This document shows positions 33,030 to 41,597 of a stretch of 64,000 nt of DNA, piece by piece. Within the stretch, counting starts at the first letter, position 1. Every line of letters starts with the position of its first letter. The position numbers and the translations under genes are program-made. The notes under the pieces were generated by a model. That model was given only the letters and a program-made list of their open reading frames with translations. It was not told the origin of the DNA and ran no database searches. The stretch comes from CAYLLT01 sp964384465 (GTDB lineage: Bacteria > Planctomycetota > Phycisphaerae > UBA1845 > PWPN01): positions 1 through 64,000 of the forward strand of contig CAYLLT010000009.1 in NCBI GenBank assembly GCA_964384465.1, written 5' to 3'.

Positions 33030-33668
33030 TCACCCGCTGGTGCTCCTTACTTTGTAGGCCGCACGGACCCATTCGTCCGCGGCGTGCTCGCCTGGTTGCA
33101 ACTGCATCGCGCGTTCGATCCAGCGCTGGGCGTCGGCGCGGCGCTCGCCAAGGGCGATCATGACTTCCAGGGCGTCACGCTGCTCGACGGTCCAGCCGCC
33201 GGCGGGTGGGCCGACCGCCGCTGAGCGATCGCCGTCACCGAGAGCGAATTCGGTGACCTTGCCGCGCAGCTCGGCGATGATCTGGTCGGCGGCCCGCTTG
33301 CCGATGCCGGGGAGCTGGGCGAGCGTTTTAGCGTCGGCGGATTCGATCGCTGCGGCCACACGGGCCGTCGGCTCAATCAGCGCCTTGATCGCCTTGCGTA
33401 CGCCCATGCCCTTGACGGTGATGAACCGCGAGAAGAACGCGCGGTCCTGCGCATGCAGAAACCCGACCAGTCGCGGGATGAGGTTTCCGCCGACGCCACT
33501 GCCTTCAAAATACTCCAGCGTGTGCAGCGTCACCTCCTGGCCCTGGCAGGCGGCGAGTTCGCCAACCGCGTAGCCGCAAACCAGCACTTCGTAGCCGATG
33601 CCGTCGCGGTCGATGACGGTGCCGCCCTCGCGGACTTCTGAGACGATGCCGGTCATGCGGACGATCAT
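33030..33668 (-). CDS. ruvA: Holliday junction DNA helicase subunit RuvA
   Basis: A 212-residue junction-binding subunit that loads RuvB and is part of the RuvABC resolvasome. The OB-fold domain begins MIVRMTGIVSEV and includes YEVLVCGYAVGELAACQGQEVTLHTLEYF. The two helix-hairpin-helix motifs are GMGVRKAIKALIE and LAQLPGIGKRAADQIIAELRG. A C-terminal RuvB-binding helix bundle follows a Gly/Pro-rich linker. The length is typical. It is separated from ruvC by a perfect palindrome of 24-bp arms (33709-33771). Confidence 0.95.
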   Translation of the reverse strand: MIVRMTGIVSEVREGGTVIDRDGIGYEVLVCGYAVGELAACQGQEVTLHTLEYFEGSGVGGNLIPRLVGFLHAQDRAFFSRFITVKGMGVRKAIKALIEPTARVAAAIESADAKTLAQLPGIGKRAADQIIAELRGKVTEFALGDGDRSAAVGPPAGGWTVEQRDALEVMIALGERRADAQRWIERAMQLQPGEHAADEWVRAAYKVRSTSG

Positions 33669-33708
33669 ACGGGTTCACCAACAGGAGTCGAAGAAGTTTG
33701 AGCTTATC

Positions 33709-33771
33709 CGAGCCGCGACCGTAAGGGAGCGGACGGTTTCGGGAAAACCGCTCCCTTACGGTCGCGGCTCG
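33709..33771. repeat. Perfect palindrome with 24-bp arms between ruvC and ruvA
   Basis: The arms 33709-33732 and 33748-33771 are exact inverted repeats that begin CGAGCCGCGACCGTAAGGG. The loop region (33733-33747) adds TTT and AAA pairing. It lies in the 142-bp gap between ruvC and ruvA. It is unlike the other palindromes of this run in sequence. Confidence 0.85.
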
Positions 33772-33810
33772 GTTCGGATTAACACGCATATACACCCGAT
33801 CATCGGTTCC

Positions 33811-34350
33811 TCAATGCGTCATCAGGTCGTCGTTCAGCATGGCCTGCCGAGCGGGCCGCCGCAAGACGCAACTGGCGCACACGGCGACGGCAAGCGCATC
33901 CGCCACGTCGGGCGGCTCGGGTATTTTATCGAGCGAGAGCATCTGCGCGACCGCCCGCTGCATCTGTTCTTTCGTCGATCTTCCGTTGCCGGTGAGATGG
34001 CGTTTCACGGTGGTGGACGGCAGGTGGATTACGTGGATGTTACGCCGGGCGGCCTCCAGAAGAATGACGCCGCGAGCATGGGCCATCAGGATGGCCGTCC
34101 GTGGCCGCTGGTAGTGCGAATAGATCTGTTCGACGGCGATGGTATTGAGACGATGTTCATCGAGGACCTCATCCAGCCCGGCGGCCAGTTCCGCGAGCCG
34201 CAGCGCCAGTGGCCCCTCCGCCGCACAGCGGATCACGCCGGCATCGACGACGGACAGCGTATCGGCGTCGTCGTCCACGAGGATGACGCCGTAGCCGGTC
34301 TGGCGCAAGCCGGGATCGATGCCGCAGATGATTTGTGTTTTGTTAATCAA
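33811..34350 (-). CDS. ruvC: Holliday junction endonuclease RuvC
   Basis: A 179-residue nuclease that cuts Holliday junctions in concert with RuvAB. The four catalytic acids are visible: Asp12 in CGIDPGL, Glu74 in IAVEQIY, and Asp148 and Asp151 in PPDVADALA. The ribonuclease-H-like fold strands are in order, and the length is normal. The C-terminus ends at MLNDDLMTH. It is first in the ruv set (ruvC, ruvA, ruvB). The cysS gene lies upstream, with a palindrome between. Confidence 0.95.
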   Translation of the reverse strand: MINKTQIICGIDPGLRQTGYGVILVDDDADTLSVVDAGVIRCAAEGPLALRLAELAAGLDEVLDEHRLNTIAVEQIYSHYQRPRTAILMAHARGVILLEAARRNIHVIHLPSTTVKRHLTGNGRSTKEQMQRAVAQMLSLDKIPEPPDVADALAVAVCASCVLRRPARQAMLNDDLMTH

Positions 34351-34380
34351 CCGGCCCTCCGTGGCGCCGAATGCATTTTA

Positions 34381-34440
34381 GATTTCCGATTTCGCGATTT
34401 CCGATTTCTTCAAATCGACAATCGGAAATTGGAAATTGGC
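34381..34440. repeat. Imperfect palindrome of the CGGAAATTGG type between cysS and ruvC
   Basis: The left half repeats GATTTCCGATTT (two units). The right half, AATCGGAAATTGGAAATTGG, is complementary to it. It lies in the 97-bp gap between the cysS stop and the ruvC start. It is related in style to the 32940-33019 element but differs in sequence. Confidence 0.7.
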
Positions 34441-34447
34441 TATGTCC

Positions 34448-35959
34448 TTACCCGCCGCGCCGCCAGATGGTTCCGTCGGGACGATCTTCGAGCGTAATAC
34501 CGACGGATGTTAACTTCTCCCGCACCATGTCGGCCAACTGGAACTGCTTGGCTTTTCGAGCCTCGGCCCGCACGGCGATCAGGACTTGCATCAGACTCTC
34601 GGCCAATTCACCGCCGCCGCTGTCCACCGGCGCGGGGCGCTTCTCGAAGAGGCCGAGAAGTTTGGCCAATGAGCGGACCGTCTGTACGGCTGCGGCGGCG
34701 AGCTTTTTGGCCGTCTCGCGGTCGCTGGTCTCCAGACGCTCTTCGTCCATGAAGCGGTTGATGGCCGCCAGCATCTCGAAGAGCACGCCCACCGCAGCGC
34801 CGGTGTTGAAGTCGTCGTCCATATCCTCCAGGAATCGGAGGCGTTGGTCCAGGCAGGTCTTGACGAACGCCCGCTCCCGCTCCGTCTCGGCAATGCCGTG
34901 GAGAGCGTCGAGGGTATCGCCGCCGGAATACGGATTCTGCCCGGTGATGCGTTCGACGCGTTCGAACAGGCGGTAAAAGGAGTCGAGGCCTTTCCTGCGA
35001 GCGGCGACCTCCTCGTCGGAGAACTCGATCGGGCGGCGATAGTGCGTACTGAGGATGAAGAAACGAAGCAGCTCCGCGGGGAAGCGGTCCAGCAGATTGG
35101 TGAGCGTCAGCTCCTCCATCCGCTTCTGCATTTCGACGTCGGACTTGCTGATCTTTTTCGTCTTGAACCGTGTGAGTCCGTTGTGCAGCCAATACTTCGC
35201 GAACGTCTTGTCGAAACAGCTTTCGGACTGGGCGATTTCGTTTTCGTGGTGCGGGAAGATGAGGTCCATGCCGCCGCCGTGGATGTCGAAGGTTTCGCCG
35301 AGATATTTAACGCTCATCGCGGAACATTCGATGTGCCAGCCGGGCCGGCCCTTGCCCCACGGCGAATCGAACTGCACCTCGGCCGGCTCGTCGGGTTTGG
35401 CCGCTTTCCACAAGGCAAAGTCGCCGGGGTTGCGCTTCTCGCCGCTGGCCAGGTCGCGCGTGCCGGACTGCTGATCCTCCGGGCGGCGGTGAGAGAGCTT
35501 GCCGTAGTCGGGGTCGGCGGAGACATCGAAATAAACATCGCCGTCGGAGACGTAAGCGGCATTCTTGCCGATCAGGGTTTGGCAGATGTCGATGATCCCG
35601 CCGATGTGCTCGCTGGCCTTGGGCATGTGGTCGATGCCGTGTACGCCCAGTTGGTTCATCGCGTCGAGGTAGCTGGCGGTGATCCGCTCGGCCAGCTCCT
35701 TGACCGAGCAACCCTGGACCTGGGCCTCGCCGATGAGTTTGTCCTCCACGTCGGTGATGTTGACGATCCAGGTGACCTCGAAGCCTTTGAATACGAGGTA
35801 GCGTTTGATGGTGTCGAAGACGATAGGCCCGACGGCGTGGCCGATGTGACTCGGCTTGTAGACGGTGGGGCCGCACAAGTAGATCCCCACCTTGCCCGGC
35901 GTGACGGGTGTGAACAGTTCCTTCTGTTGCGTCAGCGTGTTGTAGACTCGGAGGGACAT
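34448..35959 (-). CDS. cysS: Cysteinyl-tRNA synthetase
   Basis: A 503-residue class I aminoacyl-tRNA synthetase that charges tRNA-Cys. The zinc ligands Cys29, Cys212, His237 and Glu241 are at expected positions. HIGH is at 38-41 (PSHIGHAV), and the KMSKS-type loop reads KISKS at 269-273. The DALR anticodon domain follows from about residue 360. The C-terminus ends in DRPDGTIWRRGG. Its start codon lies just downstream of the 30-bp repeat that overlaps the end of ispF. Confidence 0.97.
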   Translation of the reverse strand: MSLRVYNTLTQQKELFTPVTPGKVGIYLCGPTVYKPSHIGHAVGPIVFDTIKRYLVFKGFEVTWIVNITDVEDKLIGEAQVQGCSVKELAERITASYLDAMNQLGVHGIDHMPKASEHIGGIIDICQTLIGKNAAYVSDGDVYFDVSADPDYGKLSHRRPEDQQSGTRDLASGEKRNPGDFALWKAAKPDEPAEVQFDSPWGKGRPGWHIECSAMSVKYLGETFDIHGGGMDLIFPHHENEIAQSESCFDKTFAKYWLHNGLTRFKTKKISKSDVEMQKRMEELTLTNLLDRFPAELLRFFILSTHYRRPIEFSDEEVAARRKGLDSFYRLFERVERITGQNPYSGGDTLDALHGIAETERERAFVKTCLDQRLRFLEDMDDDFNTGAAVGVLFEMLAAINRFMDEERLETSDRETAKKLAAAAVQTVRSLAKLLGLFEKRPAPVDSGGGELAESLMQVLIAVRAEARKAKQFQLADMVREKLTSVGITLEDRPDGTIWRRGG

Positions 35960-35965
35960 AATAAT

Positions 35966-35995
35966 GCTATCAGCTTTCAGTTCTCAGCTATCAGC
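35966..35995. repeat. 30-bp repeat at the ispF end / cysS start
   Basis: GCTATCAGCTTTCAG and CTCAGCTATCAGC carry direct and partly inverted copies of CTATCAGC. It encodes the last residues and stop of ispF and reaches within 7 bp of the cysS ATG. It is the shortest of the palindromic elements in this run. Confidence 0.6.
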
Positions 35996-36487
35996 CAGAG
36001 TCAGGCCGACGACGGCGGTGCAGGCGATGGCCTCGCCGCGGCCGACGGCATCGACGCCTTCGTTGGTTTTGGCCTTGATGCTCACCGCATCCGGTGGCAA
36101 GTTCAACAGTCGGGCCACCTCGTCGCGGATGGCCACCTTAAAAGGGCTGAGCCTCGGCCGCTCGGCATGCACGGTCACGTCCACATTTACAGGAGCATAA
36201 CCGCGCCCGGCTACCTTCTGCATGGTCGCCGCCAATAATGCCGCGCTATCGGCATCTTTATATGCCGGGTCGTTATCGGGAAACATCTCACCGATATCCG
36301 GCAGGCCCGCCGCGCCGGCCATCGCGTCAATAATGGCATGCAGCACCACATCGCCGTCGCTGTGCCCCAGAAGCCCCCGGTCGTGGTCGATGGTCACGTG
36401 GCCGAGGATCAGCGTTCGCCCGTGGGCCAGTCGATGCAGGTCGGTACCAATGCCAATGCGATGAATGCCGCGTGCTATATCCGCCAA
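35984..36487 (-). CDS. ispF: 2-C-methyl-D-erythritol 2,4-cyclodiphosphate synthase
   Basis: A 167-residue MEP-pathway enzyme that makes the cyclic diphosphate intermediate of isoprenoid synthesis. The zinc ligands Asp16, His18 and His50 lie in GIGTDLHRL and DGDVVLHAI. The substrate motifs GLPDIGEMFPDND and KAKTNEGVDAVGRGE are also present. It has the normal length of about 160. The end (LTLADS, stop TGA) is inside the 35966-35995 repeat, so the last four residues probably come from it. No ispD neighbour was seen. Confidence 0.95.
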   Translation of the reverse strand: MADIARGIHRIGIGTDLHRLAHGRTLILGHVTIDHDRGLLGHSDGDVVLHAIIDAMAGAAGLPDIGEMFPDNDPAYKDADSAALLAATMQKVAGRGYAPVNVDVTVHAERPRLSPFKVAIRDEVARLLNLPPDAVSIKAKTNEGVDAVGRGEAIACTAVVGLTLADS

Positions 36488-36550
36488 ATGGTGGTAAGCT
36501 AAGGTTCGCGAGGGTCAAAATCAAGCGGCTTCAACGTTGGGAGACACGAC

Positions 36551-37438
36551 GTGGGCGGAAGGAAGCATCGACCGGGGTGCATCTGTAGAATGCGGACCTC
36601 AAACAAGACTACAGATCAAGGGTTCGGATTTACCTTGATCGAAGTTCTGGTTGTGGTGGCCATCATCGCGCTGCTGATCGCGGTGCTCCTGCCGTCGTTG
36701 TCCCGGGCGCGTGCGCAGGGCCGCAACGCGCAATGCCGCAGCAACCTCCACCAGCTCGGCATCGGCTCGCTGGAATATGCAGCCCAGAACAAAGGTGTCG
36801 TTCGCGGCGAGGCCGGCAACAGTGAGACGGATTGGTCGTGGCTCGTCGCGCGCGAATTGCACGTCAAGGTGCAGAAAAAAGACGAGGTGCCGGTCGACCG
36901 GCTGGAGTTCTTCCATTGCCCCGAGCGCGAGATCGGCCAGCCCACGCCGTTCCTCGATTTCGTGGTGAACGGCCTGAACCCCGAGGGCCCATCGGATACC
37001 GGCGTGTGGCCGAAGCACAAGTGGGTGCGCGTGGACGAGTACCGGAGGGGGTCGGATGTCGTCTACCTCAACGATGCGGAACGCGAAGATCGCGTCGTCG
37101 CTGTGGCTCCGTCGCCCGCCGGCCCGACCGTGCTGCAAGCGCGGCTCAATTGGGTCAACGGGCTTTTCAACGGTTCGACGATCGACGTGATGGACGTGCG
37201 GACCGGGTCGCATCTGCCGGAGGGCAAAGACGGCATCAATGTTTCTGACGACCCGGGCGTTCGGCGGGCGGCCAGAAAGCTGCACCTGGGGCGGTATACC
37301 AACGCCGAATTTCTCGACGGTCACGCCTCCGGGCTGGCCTTGGCGGGCCGGGCGACGGACCAGGATAATTATGGCGTCTGGCTGTCGCGGTTCGGGGTTA
37401 AAAATTTCGATCTGGTGAAATTGCTGCCGATCCAATAG
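36551..37438 (+). CDS. Prepilin-type N-terminal cleavage/methylation protein (pseudopilin-like)
   Basis: A 295-residue protein with the type IV pilin-like N-terminus GFGFTLIEVLVVVAIIALLIAVLLPSLSRA, where cleavage is expected after the Gly before Phe, followed by one transmembrane helix. The C-terminal domain ends with LHLGRYTNAEFLDGHASGLAL, the N-x-x-F-x-DGH motif typical of planctomycete DUF1559-like pseudopilins, exported through type II secretion-like systems. The GTG at 36551 has a GGGAG ribosome-binding site about 8 bases upstream; an ATG at 36590 is the alternative. Planctomycete genomes encode many such proteins; a specific partner is not seen. Confidence 0.88.
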   Translation: MGGRKHRPGCICRMRTSNKTTDQGFGFTLIEVLVVVAIIALLIAVLLPSLSRARAQGRNAQCRSNLHQLGIGSLEYAAQNKGVVRGEAGNSETDWSWLVARELHVKVQKKDEVPVDRLEFFHCPEREIGQPTPFLDFVVNGLNPEGPSDTGVWPKHKWVRVDEYRRGSDVVYLNDAEREDRVVAVAPSPAGPTVLQARLNWVNGLFNGSTIDVMDVRTGSHLPEGKDGINVSDDPGVRRAARKLHLGRYTNAEFLDGHASGLALAGRATDQDNYGVWLSRFGVKNFDLVKLLPIQ

Positions 37439-37536
37439 CGGCAGCGTAATATTAGTGTAGGCCCCGCGTTTAACCGGGTGATGCCCAGAGCCGTCGGATC
37501 CTTTTCCATCCGCCCTTGCTCGCCTCGGAGCCCCAC

Positions 37537-40500
37537 ATGTACCACCGGCTGGAACATGCGTTGCAGTTAATCAAGAGCCGCTCGAAGCTCGTCTCCGTCG
37601 GGACCGCGTCCGCGCTGTGGCTGGCGGTCACGGTGGGGCTGGCGCTGCTGTTTGTCATCTGGGACCACTGGCAGGGGGGCGGTGTACCCGCGCCGGCGCG
37701 TACGGCCATCCGCTGGCTTTATGTCATGGGCAGCATCGGGTGGTTGGTCGCTGCCGTCGTGCTGCCGCTCGCGCGTCACATCAACAGTCTCTATGCGGCC
37801 CGGCTCGTCGAGCGCTCGCATCCGGAGTTTCGCAATTCGGTGGTGGGCGCGCTTCAAATCGCACGGCACCGGGAGCTGCCGGGTTCCGTGCGGGCCGCGG
37901 TGATCGAGCGGGCCAGCCGCGATGTGACCCACATCGACGTGTTGACCAGCGTCTCGACGCAAGTGCTGCGGCAGGTGGCCGCGTTCGCTGTCGCCGTGGT
38001 CGCGTTGTTCTGTCTGTATGCGATGTTCTCCCCCAAGCCGGTGTGGCCCAGTTTGCTGCGGGCGCTGGGCTGGGGGTTACCCGCACCCACGCGAACAAAA
38101 CTCGCGGCCATTACGCCGCAGGATGGCGCCTCGGTGCTGCGGGGAGAACCTGTCTCCTTTACCGCTTGCACCAGCGGCCGGCAGCCACTTGAGGTGTTCG
38201 TGCGGTTCAGTCTCGACAGCGGCAAAACATGGGTGGACGGCCAGCAACTCAAGCTCCTGCTCTCGCACAAATTCGGATGGCAGGAGATGAGTTGGGTGGC
38301 GAACAAGGACGGCCGGGACGTTCAGCAGTCCATGGTCTGGCAGATGGTGGCCGGAGATGCGAATTCGGAGTTGCGGCACCTCATCGTCCGGCCGGTGCCG
38401 GAGATCAGCGACATCAACCTGCGGTATGTATATCCGCGCTACACGCGCCTCCCGCCGGCCACGCAGCCGGGCGGCGAGATCGACGCGGTCGTCGGGACGA
38501 AGGTGACGATTACCGCTTCGGCGAATGTGGCGGTGCGGCATCCGGTTCTCGTTGTGGGGGAGCCGCCGGCCGAAAAGCGGCGGGTGCTGGCTCCGCCTTC
38601 GGCAGGCGCGCCGATGCAGGTCACCGCGGAGTTGACCGTGATCGAGGACGACGTTTACCGGCTGGAGTTTCACGATTCGGCCGATGCGCCGAACCGCGAT
38701 CCGATCCGGTATCCGATTCGCGCCCGGGCGGATGCGGCCCCGACGGTGAAGATCGAGCGTCCAGCGAATCAGATTGAGCTTCAGCCGGGTGCGGGTTTGT
38801 CACTTGCGGCCGCGGTTCAGGATGATTTCGGTTTGACGCGGGGTTTGCTGTCGATTCGGCGGGCCGGTGAGGAAAAGGCTGTTGAACTCCCATTGGATCT
38901 TAACGCTGGTAAAACAGCATCGCGCGCGCGAATCGCGCAGCCGGTCCCGCTCACCGCATTGAATCCGAAGGTGGGGGACACATTCGAGTGGTGGGTATCC
39001 GCGTGGGACAACCGCGAAGATATGAACGGACGCGCGGTGAATCAGCGCGGCGACAGCGACATCCGTAGAATCCGCATTAGCCGGCGGAACGAAACGGCTG
39101 AGAAGCCGCCGCGCGAGCAATCGGGGCAGAAGAACAGCGATTCCGAATCCGCCAGTGCGGAAGGGAGCGGCGAGGCCGGCGAGAGCGGCGGCACTTCGAC
39201 CGCGCCGTCCGACAGCGGTGAGACGGGCGTCGCGCGAGCGGATGGTGGGAGGAAGTCCGACAGCAAACCGGAGACCGTGGAAGAATTCACCGCGGCACAC
39301 GCGAAGGAGCTGCGGATTCTCGACAAGCACATGGATAAGGGAGGCGGCGAGCAGGGCGAGAGCAGCAGCAAGGATGGGACTTCCACCAGCAAGGATGGCG
39401 CATCCAGCAGCAAGGGTGAGGCGGCTAAGGGCGAGAAGGCGGACGCTGACGGTACCGATCAATCCGGCGCTCAGGCCTCAGCGGACAAGAAGGACGGCAG
39501 CTCCCCCGGCCAGCCGGCCGGCACCGATCCGCAGCAATCGAAGGGAGAGCAGCAGAAGCCGTCACCGACCTCGGCTGATAAACCTGGTGACGAAAAGTCC
39601 GCGGACAAGCAGGACACTTCGCTTCCGACCACGCCGGAGGAGAAGGACAACGCTGAGAAATCGGGCCCGCTTTCCGGCGAATCGTCGGCTGATTCGGAGC
39701 AGCAGGCAGGTGAAAATCAGGACAAATCAGCGGATTCGGCCGAGCAGAGTGAGCAGGCGCAGAATGAGATGAAAGAGGGCCAGGAACCGAAAGAGACTTC
39801 TGCGAAGAGCGACAATGACGGCGCCGCCGCAGATTCAGATTCAGGCGAGAGTGGCCAAGGGAAGAAGGGTGAAAAGGGCAGCGATGGGCAGGGCCAATCC
39901 GGAAAGGAAGCCGACAAATCCGAACAAGGTGATGGTCAAGGCGAGAATGGATCAGGTAAGGATGGTTCGAAAGGTCAAGGCAAAACCTCCGGTGAGAAGC
40001 AGCCCGGAGGAGACCCAAAGGAAGCCGGCCAGGCGGGTAGTGGCAGCGGTAAAGGCGAGCAAACACAAGCCGACTCCAAAGGCGAGGCGGACAAGTCAGC
40101 GGAGAATAGCGAGAAGGGTTCAAAGCCCGGGAACGTCGGCGAAGGCGCACCCAATGAGGACAAGAACGGTAACGGGACCGCGGGTGGCGGTGGACCCTCC
40201 GGCGGGCAGACGGCGGATGTACCGGATAAACCCGCTCAGCCTGAAGTAGCGGGTGAGAAGCCGGTCGCTCCGGACTACGGCCGTGACCGTCTCATGCCGC
40301 CCGGCCGCGTCGAGCGGATCGTGGACGCGCTGGAGCAATCGCTGCGGCAGGGGCAGGTCGATCCGGGGCTGCTGGATGAGCTGAACTGGAACATTCCGCA
40401 CGCGCGGGAATTCGTGAAGGATTACCAGCGGCTTGCGGATCGAGGGCAGAAGCAAGTCGGCCAGACGGACGTGCCCGGCGAGGTGAGCGAAACCACGGCT

Positions 40501-40698
40501 AACGGCAACAGTGACAAACGCATCCTGAGATCGAGCGGCCCCAATGAGCCGAACCTCAAGCGGATGAACACGACCGTCCGCCGGTCGCCCGACGCCACCA
40601 GCGAATTGATGGAGACCGGCCGCCAGAAGGTTGCGCCGCGTTATCGTCCGGTGCTCGAAGCCTACTATCGCTCCGTCGCTTCGGCCCCCGCACCTTGA
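37537..40698 (+). CDS. Very large membrane protein with long low-complexity segment (DUF4175-like)
   Basis: A 1053-residue protein. Two or three membrane helices are near residues 22-42, 60-78 and 143-163. A soluble region of about 350 residues follows (APTRTKLAAITPQDGASVLRGEP to SDIRRIRISRRN), with repeated strand-rich segments. Residues about 518-908 are almost entirely Ser, Gly, Lys, Glu, Asp and Gln and probably disordered. A short helical end (GRVERIVDALEQSLRQGQVDPGLLDELNW) closes the protein. The architecture resembles planctomycete DUF4175-type proteins. A role in envelope organisation or scaffolding is a guess. The ATG at 37537 (MYHRLEHALQL) fits best. Confidence 0.78.
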   Translation: MYHRLEHALQLIKSRSKLVSVGTASALWLAVTVGLALLFVIWDHWQGGGVPAPARTAIRWLYVMGSIGWLVAAVVLPLARHINSLYAARLVERSHPEFRNSVVGALQIARHRELPGSVRAAVIERASRDVTHIDVLTSVSTQVLRQVAAFAVAVVALFCLYAMFSPKPVWPSLLRALGWGLPAPTRTKLAAITPQDGASVLRGEPVSFTACTSGRQPLEVFVRFSLDSGKTWVDGQQLKLLLSHKFGWQEMSWVANKDGRDVQQSMVWQMVAGDANSELRHLIVRPVPEISDINLRYVYPRYTRLPPATQPGGEIDAVVGTKVTITASANVAVRHPVLVVGEPPAEKRRVLAPPSAGAPMQVTAELTVIEDDVYRLEFHDSADAPNRDPIRYPIRARADAAPTVKIERPANQIELQPGAGLSLAAAVQDDFGLTRGLLSIRRAGEEKAVELPLDLNAGKTASRARIAQPVPLTALNPKVGDTFEWWVSAWDNREDMNGRAVNQRGDSDIRRIRISRRNETAEKPPREQSGQKNSDSESASAEGSGEAGESGGTSTAPSDSGETGVARADGGRKSDSKPETVEEFTAAHAKELRILDKHMDKGGGEQGESSSKDGTSTSKDGASSSKGEAAKGEKADADGTDQSGAQASADKKDGSSPGQPAGTDPQQSKGEQQKPSPTSADKPGDEKSADKQDTSLPTTPEEKDNAEKSGPLSGESSADSEQQAGENQDKSADSAEQSEQAQNEMKEGQEPKETSAKSDNDGAAADSDSGESGQGKKGEKGSDGQGQSGKEADKSEQGDGQGENGSGKDGSKGQGKTSGEKQPGGDPKEAGQAGSGSGKGEQTQADSKGEADKSAENSEKGSKPGNVGEGAPNEDKNGNGTAGGGGPSGGQTADVPDKPAQPEVAGEKPVAPDYGRDRLMPPGRVERIVDALEQSLRQGQVDPGLLDELNWNIPHAREFVKDYQRLADRGQKQVGQTDVPGEVSETTANGNSDKRILRSSGPNEPNLKRMNTTVRRSPDATSELMETGRQKVAPRYRPVLEAYYRSVASAPAP

Positions 40699-40712
40699 GC
40701 GGCGCCGCCACG

Positions 40713-40920
40713 CGGGGTGCATGTCCGTATATGTAGTGCGGTCCGGCTGCATATGGAGTGCGTCGCCAGCGGCGGCGCTTTGGCTTGCGGCGAAGCCGCG
40801 TCGGGCGACGAGAGACTCTCCGGCGTCCTGAGCTGTATAGTGCGCTGCGCGAAGCCAAAGCGGCGTCGTAGCCACCGCACTCCACAAAGACAGCCCGCGC
40901 AGGTACGGACATGCACCCCG
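40713..40920. repeat. Nested composite palindrome upstream of the NusG paralogue
   Basis: Outer arms 40713-40729 and 40904-40920 are perfect 17-bp inverted repeats (CGGGGTGCATGTCCGTA). Inside lies a second palindrome, with left arm 40753-40790 (TATGGAGTGCGTCGCCAGCG) and right arm 40847-40886. A related inner element occurs at 47558-47692. The nested form suggests one element inserted into another. The outer right arm ends 5 bp before the -35 candidate of the promoter at 40925-40953. Confidence 0.82.
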
Positions 40921-40924
40921 CCAC

Positions 40925-40953
40925 GCGACATCATCCGTTCAAATCATTAAAAT
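40925..40953 (+). promoter_or_regulatory. Candidate sigma-70-type promoter for the NusG paralogue
   Basis: GCGACA at 40925-40930 (4 of 6 matches to TTGACA) and TAAAAT at 40948-40953, with a 17-bp spacer. Transcription would start near 40960, about 50 bases before the ATG at 41010. Sequence match only. Confidence 0.35.
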
Positions 40954-41009
40954 GCCCTCCTGATGCGGTTCGCGTTGTGCCGGCGGCCAGCCGCGGCATG
41001 GAGATCTCG

Positions 41010-41597
41010 ATGTCCGAGCAACCCTCAGACTTGCTGATTCCCGCCGGAGTTTCTCCGCCCGTCATCACAACAGAGCTGGCCGGCAAGTGGTTCGTCGCAC
41101 ATACGCGGTCGCGCAACGAAAAGATTCTGGCGCGAGAGTTGTCCATACTGGGCATCCCCAATTACCTGCCGTTGACGCAGCGCGTGACCCGCAGCCGGGC
41201 GAGCCGGCGAATCTCGCGGAGCCTGGTGCCGGTGTTCTCAGGCTACGTTTTTTTTAACGGCACGGATGAGCAGCGTTACGCGGCGCTGCGTACCAACCGG
41301 ATCGCCCACGTGCTCGATGTGCCGAACCAGAGCCAGTTGGTTCGCGAACTGGTCAACATCCATCACCTGCTGACCAGCACGAATGAATTCTTCGTGGCCG
41401 ACCGCCTCAATATCGGCGACTGGGGCCGGATCATCGCCGGGCCGCTGTCCGGGCTGGAGGGCGTGATCACGCAAATCGCGAACCGCTTCCGGCTGAATAT
41501 GAACGTCACCATTCTGGGCCAAAGCGTGTCGGTGGAGGTCGATCGTGACAATGTCGAGCGGATTGATCCGCCGCAGTTTGTGGCCAATTTCGCTTGA
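41010..41597 (+). CDS. NusG paralogue (RfaH/UpxY/LoaP-like transcription antiterminator)
   Basis: A 195-residue protein with the NusG NGN domain (GKWFVAHTRSRNEKILARELSILGIPNYLPL, then RSLVPVFSGYVFFNG) and a C-terminal KOW domain (IGDWGRIIAGPLSGLEGVITQI). Housekeeping NusG is normally encoded by secE-nusG-rplK, which is absent. Stand-alone paralogues at the head of polysaccharide loci typically travel with RNA polymerase and promote read-through of that locus. The operon that follows runs to the window end. A GGAG sequence at 41000-41003 lies about 7 bases upstream of the ATG at 41010; an in-frame ATG at 40998 lacks such a site. Confidence 0.88.
   Translation: MSEQPSDLLIPAGVSPPVITTELAGKWFVAHTRSRNEKILARELSILGIPNYLPLTQRVTRSRASRRISRSLVPVFSGYVFFNGTDEQRYAALRTNRIAHVLDVPNQSQLVRELVNIHHLLTSTNEFFVADRLNIGDWGRIIAGPLSGLEGVITQIANRFRLNMNVTILGQSVSVEVDRDNVERIDPPQFVANFA

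Noticed and set aside
33709..33771. CRISPR-like repeat
   Set aside because: The palindromes here and elsewhere are single inverted repeats, not regularly spaced direct repeats with spacers. No cas gene is present.
34844..36238. A 464-codon plus-strand frame
   Set aside because: It is antisense to cysS and ispF, both certain.
40911..41009. N-terminal extension of the NusG paralogue
   Set aside because: The 33 extra residues would be partly encoded by the palindrome and are not NusG-like. The ATG at 41010 has a GGAG sequence.
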